A stretch of 64,000 nt of DNA from Polaromonas sp. JS666 (lineage in GTDB: Bacteria > Pseudomonadota > Gammaproteobacteria > Burkholderiales > Burkholderiaceae_C), in the NCBI RefSeq assembly GCF_000013865.1, contig NC_007948.1:4951001-5015000 (forward strand). The letters are read 5' to 3'. Shown here piece by piece: positions 57,770-64,000 of the stretch (within the stretch, counting starts at the first letter, position 1; every line of letters starts with the position of its first letter). A program made the translations under genes and the position numbers. The notes below the pieces were generated by a model. The model had not been told where the DNA came from, made no database searches, and saw only the letters and a program-made list of their open reading frames with translations.

Positions 57770-58137
57770 CGTTGCAATGCCGTGTCACCGATGCCGCGCA
57801 TGCAAGAGATCGCCTCGCTGAAGTTCGTCGGCCATGCGGATACCGAGGAGGCTGCCAGGCGTCGGCTTGACGCCAACGGTGGCCGTTGGAGCCTGGCCAT
57901 TGTTGGCCCTTTCCTCGCGGGGGCTCCTGCTTTGGCAGGCTGAAAGATTGCCACGCGCGCCAGCCCGGGCAAAAAACGGTTGTGCTCACAGCCCCCATTG
58001 AGCCAGACATCCCGCAGCACTGCAGGGAACCCGGCGCCGACTCGGTGTTCGACAAATCGCATGATGTGGACAAACTGGTGGACTTTTGCAAAGCCCATGC
58101 GGCAAGCCCGGGCGGCATGGCCCACCTCGCGCAATAA
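57770..58137 (+). pseudogene. Frameshifted single-domain response regulator remnant
   Basis: One frame (from about 57791 to the TGA at 57941) gives EIASLKFVGHADTEEAARRR and NGGRWSLAIVGPFLAG. A second frame then continues CHARQPGQKTVVLTAPIEPD, CREPGADSVFDKSHDVDKLV and DFCKAHAA to the TAA at 58135. Together they resemble the middle and C-terminal parts of a stand-alone CheY-like receiver (alpha2 onward). The N-terminal acidic pair is missing and the phospho-acceptor position reads IVGPFL instead of a conserved D. The gene is therefore disrupted by at least one frameshift near 57905-57940. The 58138-58288 stretch after it holds no gene. Confidence 0.65.
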
Positions 58138-58288
58138 ACCGGCCTCCAGCGACAGGCAGGCACCGCGTACCCCCCACCTGACTGCAGACGCCTTTTACAT
58201 GGCGCTGGGCACACAGGCCGCTTGAGCACGCCTGAGCAATCAGGGCCTGTCGACCGGCCCAAAGAACCCCGGCCCGCGACGACCGTGC

Positions 58289-58302
58289 TTGATATGGATC
58301 AA
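58289..58302 (+). promoter_or_regulatory. FNR/DNR-type box
   Basis: TTGATATGGATCAA is a perfect match to the TTGAT-N4-ATCAA consensus of FNR/CRP-family anaerobic and NO-responsive regulators. It lies about 90 bases before the first DUF2249 gene of the nitric-oxide cluster. Confidence 0.88.
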
Positions 58303-58330
58303 TAACACGCGGGGCTTCGATGGCTAGCAT

Positions 58331-58352
58331 AGGTGCATCTCAAATACACCTT
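58331..58352 (+). promoter_or_regulatory. NsrR-type operator
   Basis: AGGTGCATC and AATACACCT are inverted copies around TCA, the 9-3-9-style dyad seen in NsrR sites of nitric-oxide-responsive genes. It lies between the FNR box and the first gene. The same cluster encodes an Rrf2-family NsrR-like protein at 62267-62737. Confidence 0.7.
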
Positions 58353-58389
58353 ATAAACCCGCCATCGCTTCCCTTCAAACGGAGTATCC

Positions 58390-58677
58390 ATGACACATAC
58401 CGCTTCCCAAGCCAAGGTCGACGTCCGCCCGCTCCCGCCGCGCGAGCGCCATCCGCTGATCTTCTCGACATTCAAGCAGCTCGGCACCGGCCAGGCCATG
58501 GAATTGATCAACGACCACGACCCAAAGCCGCTGCATGACCGGTTCCTGGCCGAGCTGCCCGGCCAGTTCATCTGGGACTATCTCGAGCAGGGGCCCAACA
58601 CCTGGCGCATCGCCATCACCAGGCTCCCGTCCGCTCACGCCAACGGGCAATGCTGCGGCTCCTGCGGCGGCGCCTGA
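58390..58677 (+). CDS. DUF2249-domain protein, first copy
   Basis: A 95-residue protein. The DUF2249 fold is seen in HPLIFSTFKQLGTGQAMELI and NDHDPKPLHDRFLAELPGQF, with a helix-strand pattern as in SirA/TusA-like folds. The C-terminus CCGSCGG is a cysteine cluster likely to bind a metal. DUF2249 genes accompany nitric oxide reductase and haem/NO-related genes. GGAGTATCC lies before ATG 58390. It is the first gene of the NO cluster, under FNR- and NsrR-type boxes. Confidence 0.88.
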   Translation: MTHTASQAKVDVRPLPPRERHPLIFSTFKQLGTGQAMELINDHDPKPLHDRFLAELPGQFIWDYLEQGPNTWRIAITRLPSAHANGQCCGSCGGA

Positions 58678-59344
58678 CTTCTTTCCCGGAATCCACAAGG
58701 AATATGCGATGAAAAACAACACCACGCTGTGGCGCTGGCTCGGCTTTATTTTCGTGCTGTCATTCGGCGCGCTCGGCCACCTCGGGTGGCAGATCTACCT
58801 CACAGCGCCGCCCATCCCCAAGGCTGTCGTCACCACGAGCGGCGACATGCTGTTCACCGGCGAACAGATCCAGCATGGCCAACAGGCCTGGTTATCGGCC
58901 GGCGGTCAGCAATTGGGCAGCGTCTGGGGCCATGGCGCCTATGTGGCGCCGGACTGGTCCGCCGACTGGCTGCACCGTGAAGCGCTGGCGCTGCAGGCGA
59001 TCCGCACACAGGACCTGCGCAAAGACCCTGCCGCACTCACGGCCGCGGACCACGGCGCGATCAACGCGGCGCTCAAGGAAGAAATGCGCCGCAATACCTA
59101 TGATGAAGCCAGCGGCGCCATCACGGTCTCGCCCGAGCGTGCCCAGGCCATCCGCGAAGTGGCGCACCACTACGAAGGCCTGTTCGGCAACGATGCTTCT
59201 CTCGACAAGTTGCGCGACCAGTACGCCATGGCCGAGGGCTCGCTGCCCGAACGCGCCGACCGCCAGGCACTCACCGCCTTCTTCTTCTGGACGTCCTGGG
59301 CCGCCACCACCGACCGGCCCGGCGAAGAGAACCTGTCTTAGAAC

Positions 59345-59800
59345 CTATCCGTAAATTATGTTTACCTTGAGCGTCACTTTACGGAACGCGATGATGGCCG
59401 CGGCTATGTGGTTCAGCGCGACGAAGCTGCGTTCGAGCTTCTCGTATCGCACCAGCAGCTTGCGAAAGCGGTTGAACCAGCTGTGGCAGACCTCGACCAC
59501 CCAGCGCCGAGCCTTCCTGGTCGGGTCGCGCCGCTTGGCATCGGCCTCCTTGGCGCGATCAACGACGTGAGGAATATAGCCATGCGATTCGATGATCTCC
59601 AACGCGCGCCGGCCTCGGTAACCGGCATCGGCGCACAGGTGCTTGCTGCGCCGCGTGCTGGGCGTCTTGCGCTTGACCATGATGGCCTGCAGCACAGCAT
59701 CGAGTTGCGTCACGTCATGCTCATTGGCCCCGGTCACGACGAGCGACAACGGGACGCCACGGCCGTCCACCAGCAGGTGGCGCTTGCTCCCCTTTTTTCC
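59345..59800 (-). CDS. IS5-family transposase, second frame (catalytic C-terminal part)
   Basis: The continuation GGKKGSKRHLLVDGRGVPLS, then VVTGANEHDVTQLDAVLQAI, CADAGYRGRRALEIIESHGY (second Asp region) and the terminal RWVVEVCHSWFNRFRKLLVR with the catalytic glutamate. It joins the first frame by a -1-type shift at the A6 run, giving a complete DDE transposase of about 275 residues. The frame stays open as far as 60043, but upstream of about 59800 it is out of register with the protein family. Confidence 0.85.
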   Translation of the reverse strand, partial: GKKGSKRHLLVDGRGVPLSLVVTGANEHDVTQLDAVLQAIMVKRKTPSTRRSKHLCADAGYRGRRALEIIESHGYIPHVVDRAKEADAKRRDPTRKARRWVVEVCHSWFNRFRKLLVRYEKLERSFVALNHIAAAIIAFRKVTLKVNIIYG

Positions 59801-60212
59801 CCCGATCGGTCGGGTTGCGTCCGACCGCCTCTTGCGCCAAGGGCGCCTTGAACATGGCCCCATCGATGCTCTGCCATCGCCAAGCGATGCCTTCCATCTG
59901 GTCGTACTCGGCAAGCCCGGCTTTCCAGATGGCCTCGAACACGCCCGCGGCCTCCCACTCCAGGAAGCGCTTGTGGACCGCGCTGGCACTGCCAAAGCGT
60001 TCCTTGGGCAGCGCCTTCCATTGGCAGCCCGTGCGCAAAACATATACGACTGCCTCGAACACCTGTCGTGCTGGCTTGGGTGGCCGCCCCGCTCCCGCCT
60101 TGCGCAGGTACGCCTTGTCCGCGCTGCGCTCGCGCACCGGAATCAACGGCTCAACACGCTGCCAGAATTCATCGGTCACCACCCACGATTCGACTCGCTT
60201 GCGTGTCGCCAT
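59721..60212 (-). CDS. IS5-family transposase, first frame
   Basis: A 163-residue frame starting MATRKRVESWVVTDEFWQRV. It contains PPKPARQVFEAVVYVLRTGC and GIAWRWQSIDGAMFKAPLAQ, the DUF4096-type N-terminal region plus the first catalytic Asp (SIDG). The meaningful part ends near residue 145 at TDRGKKG, where a GGGGGAAAAAAGGGG run allows a frameshift into the second frame; the rest of this frame is not transposase-like. Confidence 0.9.
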   Translation of the reverse strand: MATRKRVESWVVTDEFWQRVEPLIPVRERSADKAYLRKAGAGRPPKPARQVFEAVVYVLRTGCQWKALPKERFGSASAVHKRFLEWEAAGVFEAIWKAGLAEYDQMEGIAWRWQSIDGAMFKAPLAQEAVGRNPTDRGKKGEQAPPAGGRPWRPVVARRDRGQ

Positions 60213-61996
60213 ACATTCGCCCCGACGCCGTGTGAAGTACGGCTCAGGACGAGAGTGTACTATTTACGGATAACTTCTTACACCAGCAACTGGCCGCATG
60301 AGCCCTTGGTCGGCAACAAGATGACCGACTCGGCCGCCATCTGGTCCATGGTCAGCATCGTGCTGCTGCTGGCCGCCATCGCCGCCATGCTGTGGCTGCA
60401 CGGTGGCGGCAAGCACGAGCCCGAAGCGCAGCCGCCCAGGGCCGACCCGCTGCTGGGCGCCGTTGCCACGCCTTCGATGAAGGCCACGCGCAAGTATTTC
60501 TTCGCCGTGATCGGCCTGATGCTGCTGCAGATCGCCATGGGCGTGATCACAGCGCACTATGCCGTCGAGGGCCAGTCTTTCTTCGGCATGCCGCTGGCGC
60601 AGGTGCTGCCCTATGTGGTCAGCCGCACGGTGCACACGCAGGTGGGCATTTTCTGGATCGCCACCGCCTGGCTGGCCACCGGCCTGTACATCGCGCCGCT
60701 GCTGTCGGGGCGTGAACCCAGGCTGCAAAAGCTCGGCGTCGACGTGCTGTTCTGGGCGCTGATCGCCATCGTCGTCGGTTCCACGGTCACCGGCTGGCTG
60801 GGCACGCTGCAGCATCGCGGCGTCGACTTCAGCTTCTGGCTGGGCAACCAGGGCCTGGAATTCACCAGCATGGGCCGGGTGTGGCAACTGCTGCTGTTCG
60901 TGGGCCTGCTGTTCTGGGTCTTCCTGCTCGGCCGCGCGCTGTGGCCCGCGCTGAAGACGCCTTCGGAAACCCGCGGCCTGATCGCCATGGTGTTCCTGTC
61001 GGCCACCTGCATCGGCGGCTTCTACGCCACCTCGCTGACCTGGGGTCAGCACACCCACTATTCGATGGTCGAATACTGGCGCTGGTGGCTGGTCCACCTG
61101 TGGGTGGAAGGCTTCTTTGAAGTGTTCGCCACCGCCGTGGTGGCGCTGATCTTCACCCGCCTGGGTCTGGTACGCACCGCCAGCGCCAACCGCGCGATCA
61201 TCGCCGAGACCATCGTCTTCCTGTTCGGTGGCATCCTGGGCACCCTGCACCACCTGTACTTCACCGGCACGCCGACCTCGGTGATCGCCGTCGGCGCGGT
61301 GTTCTCCGCGCTCGAAGTGGTGCCGCTGACCCTGATCGGCCTGGAAGCCCTGCAAACCTACCGGCGCTCCAAGGCCATGCCCTGGCTTGCCACGTACAAG
61401 TGGCCCGTCATGTGTTTCGTGGCCGTCGGCTTCTGGAACACCGTGGGAGCCGGCGTGCTCGGTTTCGCCCTCAACCCGCCGGCCTCGCTGTATTACGTGC
61501 AGGGCCTGAACATGACCGCTGCCCACGGCCATGCCGCCCTGTTCGGTGTCTACGGCATGCTGGGCATCGGCCTGATGCTGTTCTGCCTGCGCGGCCTGTA
61601 TGCGCGCCACCTGCACGCCGACAATCTGCTCAAGCCCGCGTTCTGGAGCCTGAACATCGGCCTGGCGATGATGGTCTTCCTGTCGCTGCTGCCGGCCGGC
61701 ATCTACCAGGCCTGGGCCAGCGTCAGCAAGGGCCTGTGGTACGCCCGCTCGCCGGAGATCGTCCACTCGCCCGTGATGGAAACGCTGGTCTGGATGCGGG
61801 TGCCCGGCGACATCCTGTTTGCCATCGGCGCCGTGTTCCTCTCCTGGTATGCCATGCGCCTGCTGCGTCGCCCTGCGGTGCAGCACACCAGCGGTATCGC
61901 AGCGACAGCAACGGCAACGGCAAGGCGCTGACCTCCCGCGAAGTGCCGGCCGGGCTGGCTCTTCGCTTTTTTGACACTGTTTTCAGGAGTCTTTTC

Positions 61997-62248
61997 ATGA
62001 GCGATATCCAGCCACGCAACAACGTCCACGCCTTCGATGCACGCGGCGTGGCCAGGCGCTTGCGCCACGCGGCGATCTTCGGCGCCCTGCAAAGCCTCGA
62101 TGCCGGCGAAACCATGCGCTTCGTCAATGACCACGACCCACTGCCCTTGCTCGCGCAATTGCGGCAGGCATTCGGCGAAGCGCTGGGCATCGACTATGTC
62201 CGGCGCGAGCCGGGAGAAATCGTCATCGACTTCCAGGTGCGCGGCTGA
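61997..62248 (+). CDS. DUF2249-domain protein, second copy
   Basis: An 83-residue protein. It has the DUF2249 core HAAIFGALQSLDAGETMRFV, NDHDPLPLLAQLRQAF and a closing REPGEIVIDFQVRG. It lacks the C-terminal CCGSCGG of the 58390-58677 copy. CAGGAG precedes the ATG. It is located just downstream of norB and 18 bases before the nsrR-like gene, and therefore in the same transcription unit. Confidence 0.88.
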   Translation: MSDIQPRNNVHAFDARGVARRLRHAAIFGALQSLDAGETMRFVNDHDPLPLLAQLRQAFGEALGIDYVRREPGEIVIDFQVRG

Positions 62249-62266
62249 AACCTTACATTCACCCTT

Positions 62267-62737
62267 ATGAAACTCACCGCCTTCACCGACTACAGCTTGC
62301 GTGTGCTGATCTACCTGGCCGCGCAGCCGCAGCAGCGCGCCACGATCGCCGAGATCGCAACGGCTTTCGATGTCTCCGAAAACCACCTGTCCAAGGTCGT
62401 GCACTGCCTCGGCAAGAACGGCTGGCTGGCCAATGTACGCGGCAAGGGCGGCGGACTGGAGCTGGCGATGCCGCCAGAGCTGATCGGCGTCGGTGCGGTG
62501 GTGCGCCAGACCGAGGGAGTGGCTGTGGTGGCCGAATGTTTTTCCGACAAGGGCAACCACTGCTCGATCACCCGCGTCTGCCGGCTGCGCGGCGTGCTGG
62601 GCGAAGCGGTCGAGGCCTTCCACGCCGTGCTGGACCGGTATACCCTGGCCGACCTTGTCCAGAACCGGCAATCGCTTGCGAGGGTTCTCTTCATCGACCG
62701 GGCGGCGCCCGCGCCCGTGGCAAAGCGCGCCGCGTGA
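62267..62737 (+). CDS. nsrR: Rrf2-family transcriptional regulator, NsrR-like
   Basis: A 156-residue protein with an N-terminal winged HTH (MKLTAFTDYSLRVLIYLAAQ, EIATAFDVSENHLSKVVHCL). The Fe-S cluster region is ECFSDKGNHCSITRVCRLRG, with three cysteines at the spacing of NsrR (CX5-8CX5C). NsrR senses nitric oxide through its [Fe-S] cluster and represses NO-detoxifying genes; a matching operator lies at 58331-58352. It would derepress the norB operon, whose reductase is now broken by the IS. Confidence 0.9.
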   Translation: MKLTAFTDYSLRVLIYLAAQPQQRATIAEIATAFDVSENHLSKVVHCLGKNGWLANVRGKGGGLELAMPPELIGVGAVVRQTEGVAVVAECFSDKGNHCSITRVCRLRGVLGEAVEAFHAVLDRYTLADLVQNRQSLARVLFIDRAAPAPVAKRAA

Positions 62738-62769
62738 GCGCGGGCCCCGTGGACACAGGAGTTGCAGCG

Positions 62770-63105
62770 ATGGAATCCAGACCGCCATTTCCCTACAAGG
62801 GGCCCGAAGCGCTGCGCCAGGCCATTGTCGATGCGCTGACGCGGGTGGTCGACCCCGAAGTCGCCATGACCATCGTCGACGTCGGGCTGATCTACGGTGT
62901 CACCGTGACCGATGAAAAATTGCATGTGCTGCTGACGATGACTTCGGCCGCATGTCCTGTAACCGACCTCATCATCGAAGAGGTCGAGACCGAGCTGGAC
63001 CGCGTCACGCCGCCCGAACTCCTGATCAAAGTCGAACTGGTATGGGAGCCGCCATGGTCCACCGATCGAATGAGCGAGCGCGCCAAGCGCTTCATGGGCT
63101 GGTGA
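62770..63105 (+). CDS. DUF59/PaaD-like iron-sulfur assembly protein
   Basis: A 111-residue MIP18-family protein: LRQAIVDALTRVVDPEVAMT, TIVDVGLIYGVTVTDEKLHV and LTMTSAACPVTDLIIEEVET, in which SAACPVTD has the conserved cysteine. Members help put Fe-S clusters into client proteins. AGGAG lies nine bases before ATG 62770. It overlaps the following membrane-protein gene. In the NO cluster it may repair Fe-S proteins damaged by nitric oxide (inference). Confidence 0.87.
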   Translation: MESRPPFPYKGPEALRQAIVDALTRVVDPEVAMTIVDVGLIYGVTVTDEKLHVLLTMTSAACPVTDLIIEEVETELDRVTPPELLIKVELVWEPPWSTDRMSERAKRFMGW

Positions 63106-64000
63106 ACCCCTCGCGCCTGCGCCTGACTTCGCAGCGCAGGGGCGCGCCGTCCTGGGCCGCCGTTGTTGCGCGGCTGCTGCTGTTGGCGGTGGTGGCTCTG
63201 TCGCTGCTCGCCGGCATCGCCGGCGGCCTGCTGCGCCTGGGCGTGGCCCTGCCCGCAACGACCCATGCCGCATGGCTCGGCCACGCCGCCCTGGCCCATG
63301 CAGCGCTGATGATCTGCGGTTTCCTGGGCACCGTCATCGGTATCGAGCGGGCTGTGGCGGTCAAATTACGTGCCGCCTTTCTCGCCCCCCTCGCTTCGGG
63401 CCTGGGCGGCCTGTGCCTGCTGCTTGGGCTGGCCCAGGCGGGCGCCTGGCTGGGCGTGGCCGCGGCGGTCGCTTTTACTGCCGTCAATGTCGTGGTCGTG
63501 CGGCGCCAGCGGGCGGCCCACACGCTGTTGCTGCTTGTCGGCGCGCTGGCATGGCTCATCGGCAACCTGCTGTTCGCGCTCGGCCTCGACGGCGTCGCGA
63601 TACTGCCGTGGTGGTTCGCCTTTCTTGTGATGACCATCGCGGCCGAGCGACTGGAGATGACACGGCTGATGCGCCGCCGCCCGGCAGCACAATGGTCGCT
63701 CTACGCCGTGCTGTCGGCGCTGCTTCTCGGTGCTGCCTGCTCGGCCGTAGCGCCTGCAGCCGGTGGCGTGTTGTACGGCACGGCGCTTGCGGCGCTGGCA
63801 TTGTGGCTCGGGATATTCGACATCGCCCGCCGCACCGTGTTTTCCCACGGGCTCAGCCGCTACATGGCGGTGTGCCTGCTCGGCGGCTACGGCTGGCTGG
63901 CGGTGGCCGGCGCGGCGTGGGCAGCGACGGCGCTTGGCCTGGCCGCGCGCGACCTTGCCCTTCACGCGCTCGGGCTGGGTTTCATCATCAGCATGATGAT
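63054..64000 (+). CDS. NnrS-like integral membrane protein (3' end outside the window)
   Basis: The frame is open from ATG 63054 to the window edge. After about 40 residues of basic N-terminus come eight or more transmembrane helices (WAAVVARLLLLAVVALSLLA, GFLGTVIGIERAVAVKL, GWLAVAGAAWAATALGLAA) ending HALGLGFIISMMM, a stretch typical of NnrS-like haem/copper membrane proteins of denitrifiers. GGGAG precedes ATG 63054. GTG at 63102 (TGA/GTG overlap with the DUF59 gene) is an alternative start and would lose 16 residues. Incomplete, so the full family assignment is provisional. Confidence 0.75.
   Translation, partial: MVHRSNERARQALHGLVNPSRLRLTSQRRGAPSWAAVVARLLLLAVVALSLLAGIAGGLLRLGVALPATTHAAWLGHAALAHAALMICGFLGTVIGIERAVAVKLRAAFLAPLASGLGGLCLLLGLAQAGAWLGVAAAVAFTAVNVVVVRRQRAAHTLLLLVGALAWLIGNLLFALGLDGVAILPWWFAFLVMTIAAERLEMTRLMRRRPAAQWSLYAVLSALLLGAACSAVAPAAGGVLYGTALAALALWLGIFDIARRTVFSHGLSRYMAVCLLGGYGWLAVAGAAWAATALGLAARDLALHALGLGFIISMM

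Larger units (their letters stand above)
59341..60277 (-). mobile_element. IS5-family insertion sequence, 937 bases, inside norB
   Basis: Ends are GAACCTATCCGTAAAT on the left and, in reverse complement, GAAGTTATCCGTAAAT on the right, near-perfect inverted repeats. TTA is duplicated at 59338-59340 and 60278-60280 (TNA target preference, as in part of the IS5 family). The transposase is encoded on the minus strand, opposite to norB, in two overlapping frames. Confidence 0.94.
58709..61931 (+). pseudogene. norB: Quinol-dependent nitric oxide reductase (qNor), interrupted by an IS5-family element
   Basis: The N-terminal part (58709-59340) has a transmembrane start (LWRWLGFIFVLSFGALGHLG) and the qNor periplasmic domain (FTGEQIQHGQQAWLSAGGQQ). 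The C-terminal part (60281-61931) has the haem-copper-type core: histidines in SLTWGQHTHYSMVEYWRWWL, VHLWVEGFFEVFATAVV, GTLHHLYFTGTP and NMTAAHGHAALFGVYG. Excising the IS and one TTA gives 2283 bases, 761 codons, exactly in frame (ENLS-YTSNWPHEPL). In the present state the N-terminal frame stops immediately at the IS boundary. The protein would reduce NO to N2O using quinol at the inner membrane. Confidence 0.95.

Noticed and set aside
57058..58134. 358-residue minus-strand frame across slyD and the receiver remnant
   Set aside because: Antisense to slyD; no recognisable protein and no ribosome binding site.
60264..61886. 540-residue minus-strand open frame opposite norB
   Set aside because: Shadow frame of the qNor C-terminal region; His/Gln-rich, no motif.

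Overview
The window looks like chromosome from a Comamonadaceae betaproteobacterium (Burkholderiales), most like Polaromonas or its relatives. The evidence is high-GC coding sequence, many short GC-rich intergenic repeats of the type common in that family, a recA-recX / sucCD / terC / pilA neighbourhood, and protein sequences that read as Comamonadaceae orthologues. No organism name is given, so this assignment is an inference.

Layout. 0-5.7 kb: a rearranged gene remnant, a GST-family protein, purB, two small conserved proteins, and a TerC-family transporter behind a recognisable yybP-ykoY (manganese) riboswitch. 5.6-12.5 kb: a BepA-like M48 protease, a type IV pilus cassette (TfpZ-like accessory protein, two PglL/Wzy-type O-oligosaccharyltransferases and the pilin gene with a sigma-54-type promoter), with moaC embedded on the other strand. 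12.7-17.2 kb: an MBL-fold phosphodiesterase-like protein, an FHA/PP2C signalling pair, a second TerC and two large imperfect palindromes. 17.3-26 kb: sucD-sucC, argC, recX-recA (LexA-type box), a MarR regulator and a two-component system whose two genes are separated by repeats.

26-43.5 kb is a large 2-aminoethylphosphonate (AEP) catabolic island. The minus-strand arm has a GntR regulator, PhnA, PhnY, a PhnZ-like HD protein and an EamA permease. The plus-strand arm has a three-gene AEP ABC importer, PhnW, and then a tightly coupled set: glutamine-synthetase-like ligase, GNAT, iron alcohol dehydrogenase, gamma-glutamyl hydrolase and aldehyde dehydrogenase. PhnW-PhnY-PhnA explain AEP to acetate plus phosphate. 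The remaining enzymes do not fit that route but match, step for step, a gamma-glutamylated amino-alcohol pathway (for example ethanolamine to glycine). This is the most interesting candidate system here.

43.6-49.8 kb is a decayed CoA-thioester catabolic operon (LysR, CaiB/BaiF CoA-transferase, two enoyl-CoA hydratases, Bug-type solute receptor). The Bug gene carries a precise IS3-family insertion with a 4-bp target duplication. A 0.93-kb inversion has swapped the C-terminal part of the CoA-transferase and the N-terminal part of the hydratase onto the other strand, breaking both genes.

50-57.7 kb: topoisomerase III with a C-terminal SWIB domain, a TlpA-like thioredoxin, a divergent SET-domain protein with a histone-H1-like tail, birA, a SPOR-like protein, a hydrolase lacking the expected nucleophile serine, and SlyD. 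57.8-64 kb: a frameshifted receiver-domain remnant, then a nitric-oxide detoxification cluster with FNR- and NsrR-type operators, two DUF2249 proteins, a quinol NO reductase gene interrupted by an IS5-family element, an NsrR-like Rrf2 regulator, a DUF59 protein and the start of an NnrS-like membrane protein. Coordinates of starts were chosen from family alignments recalled from memory plus visible ribosome binding sites; no database search was possible.
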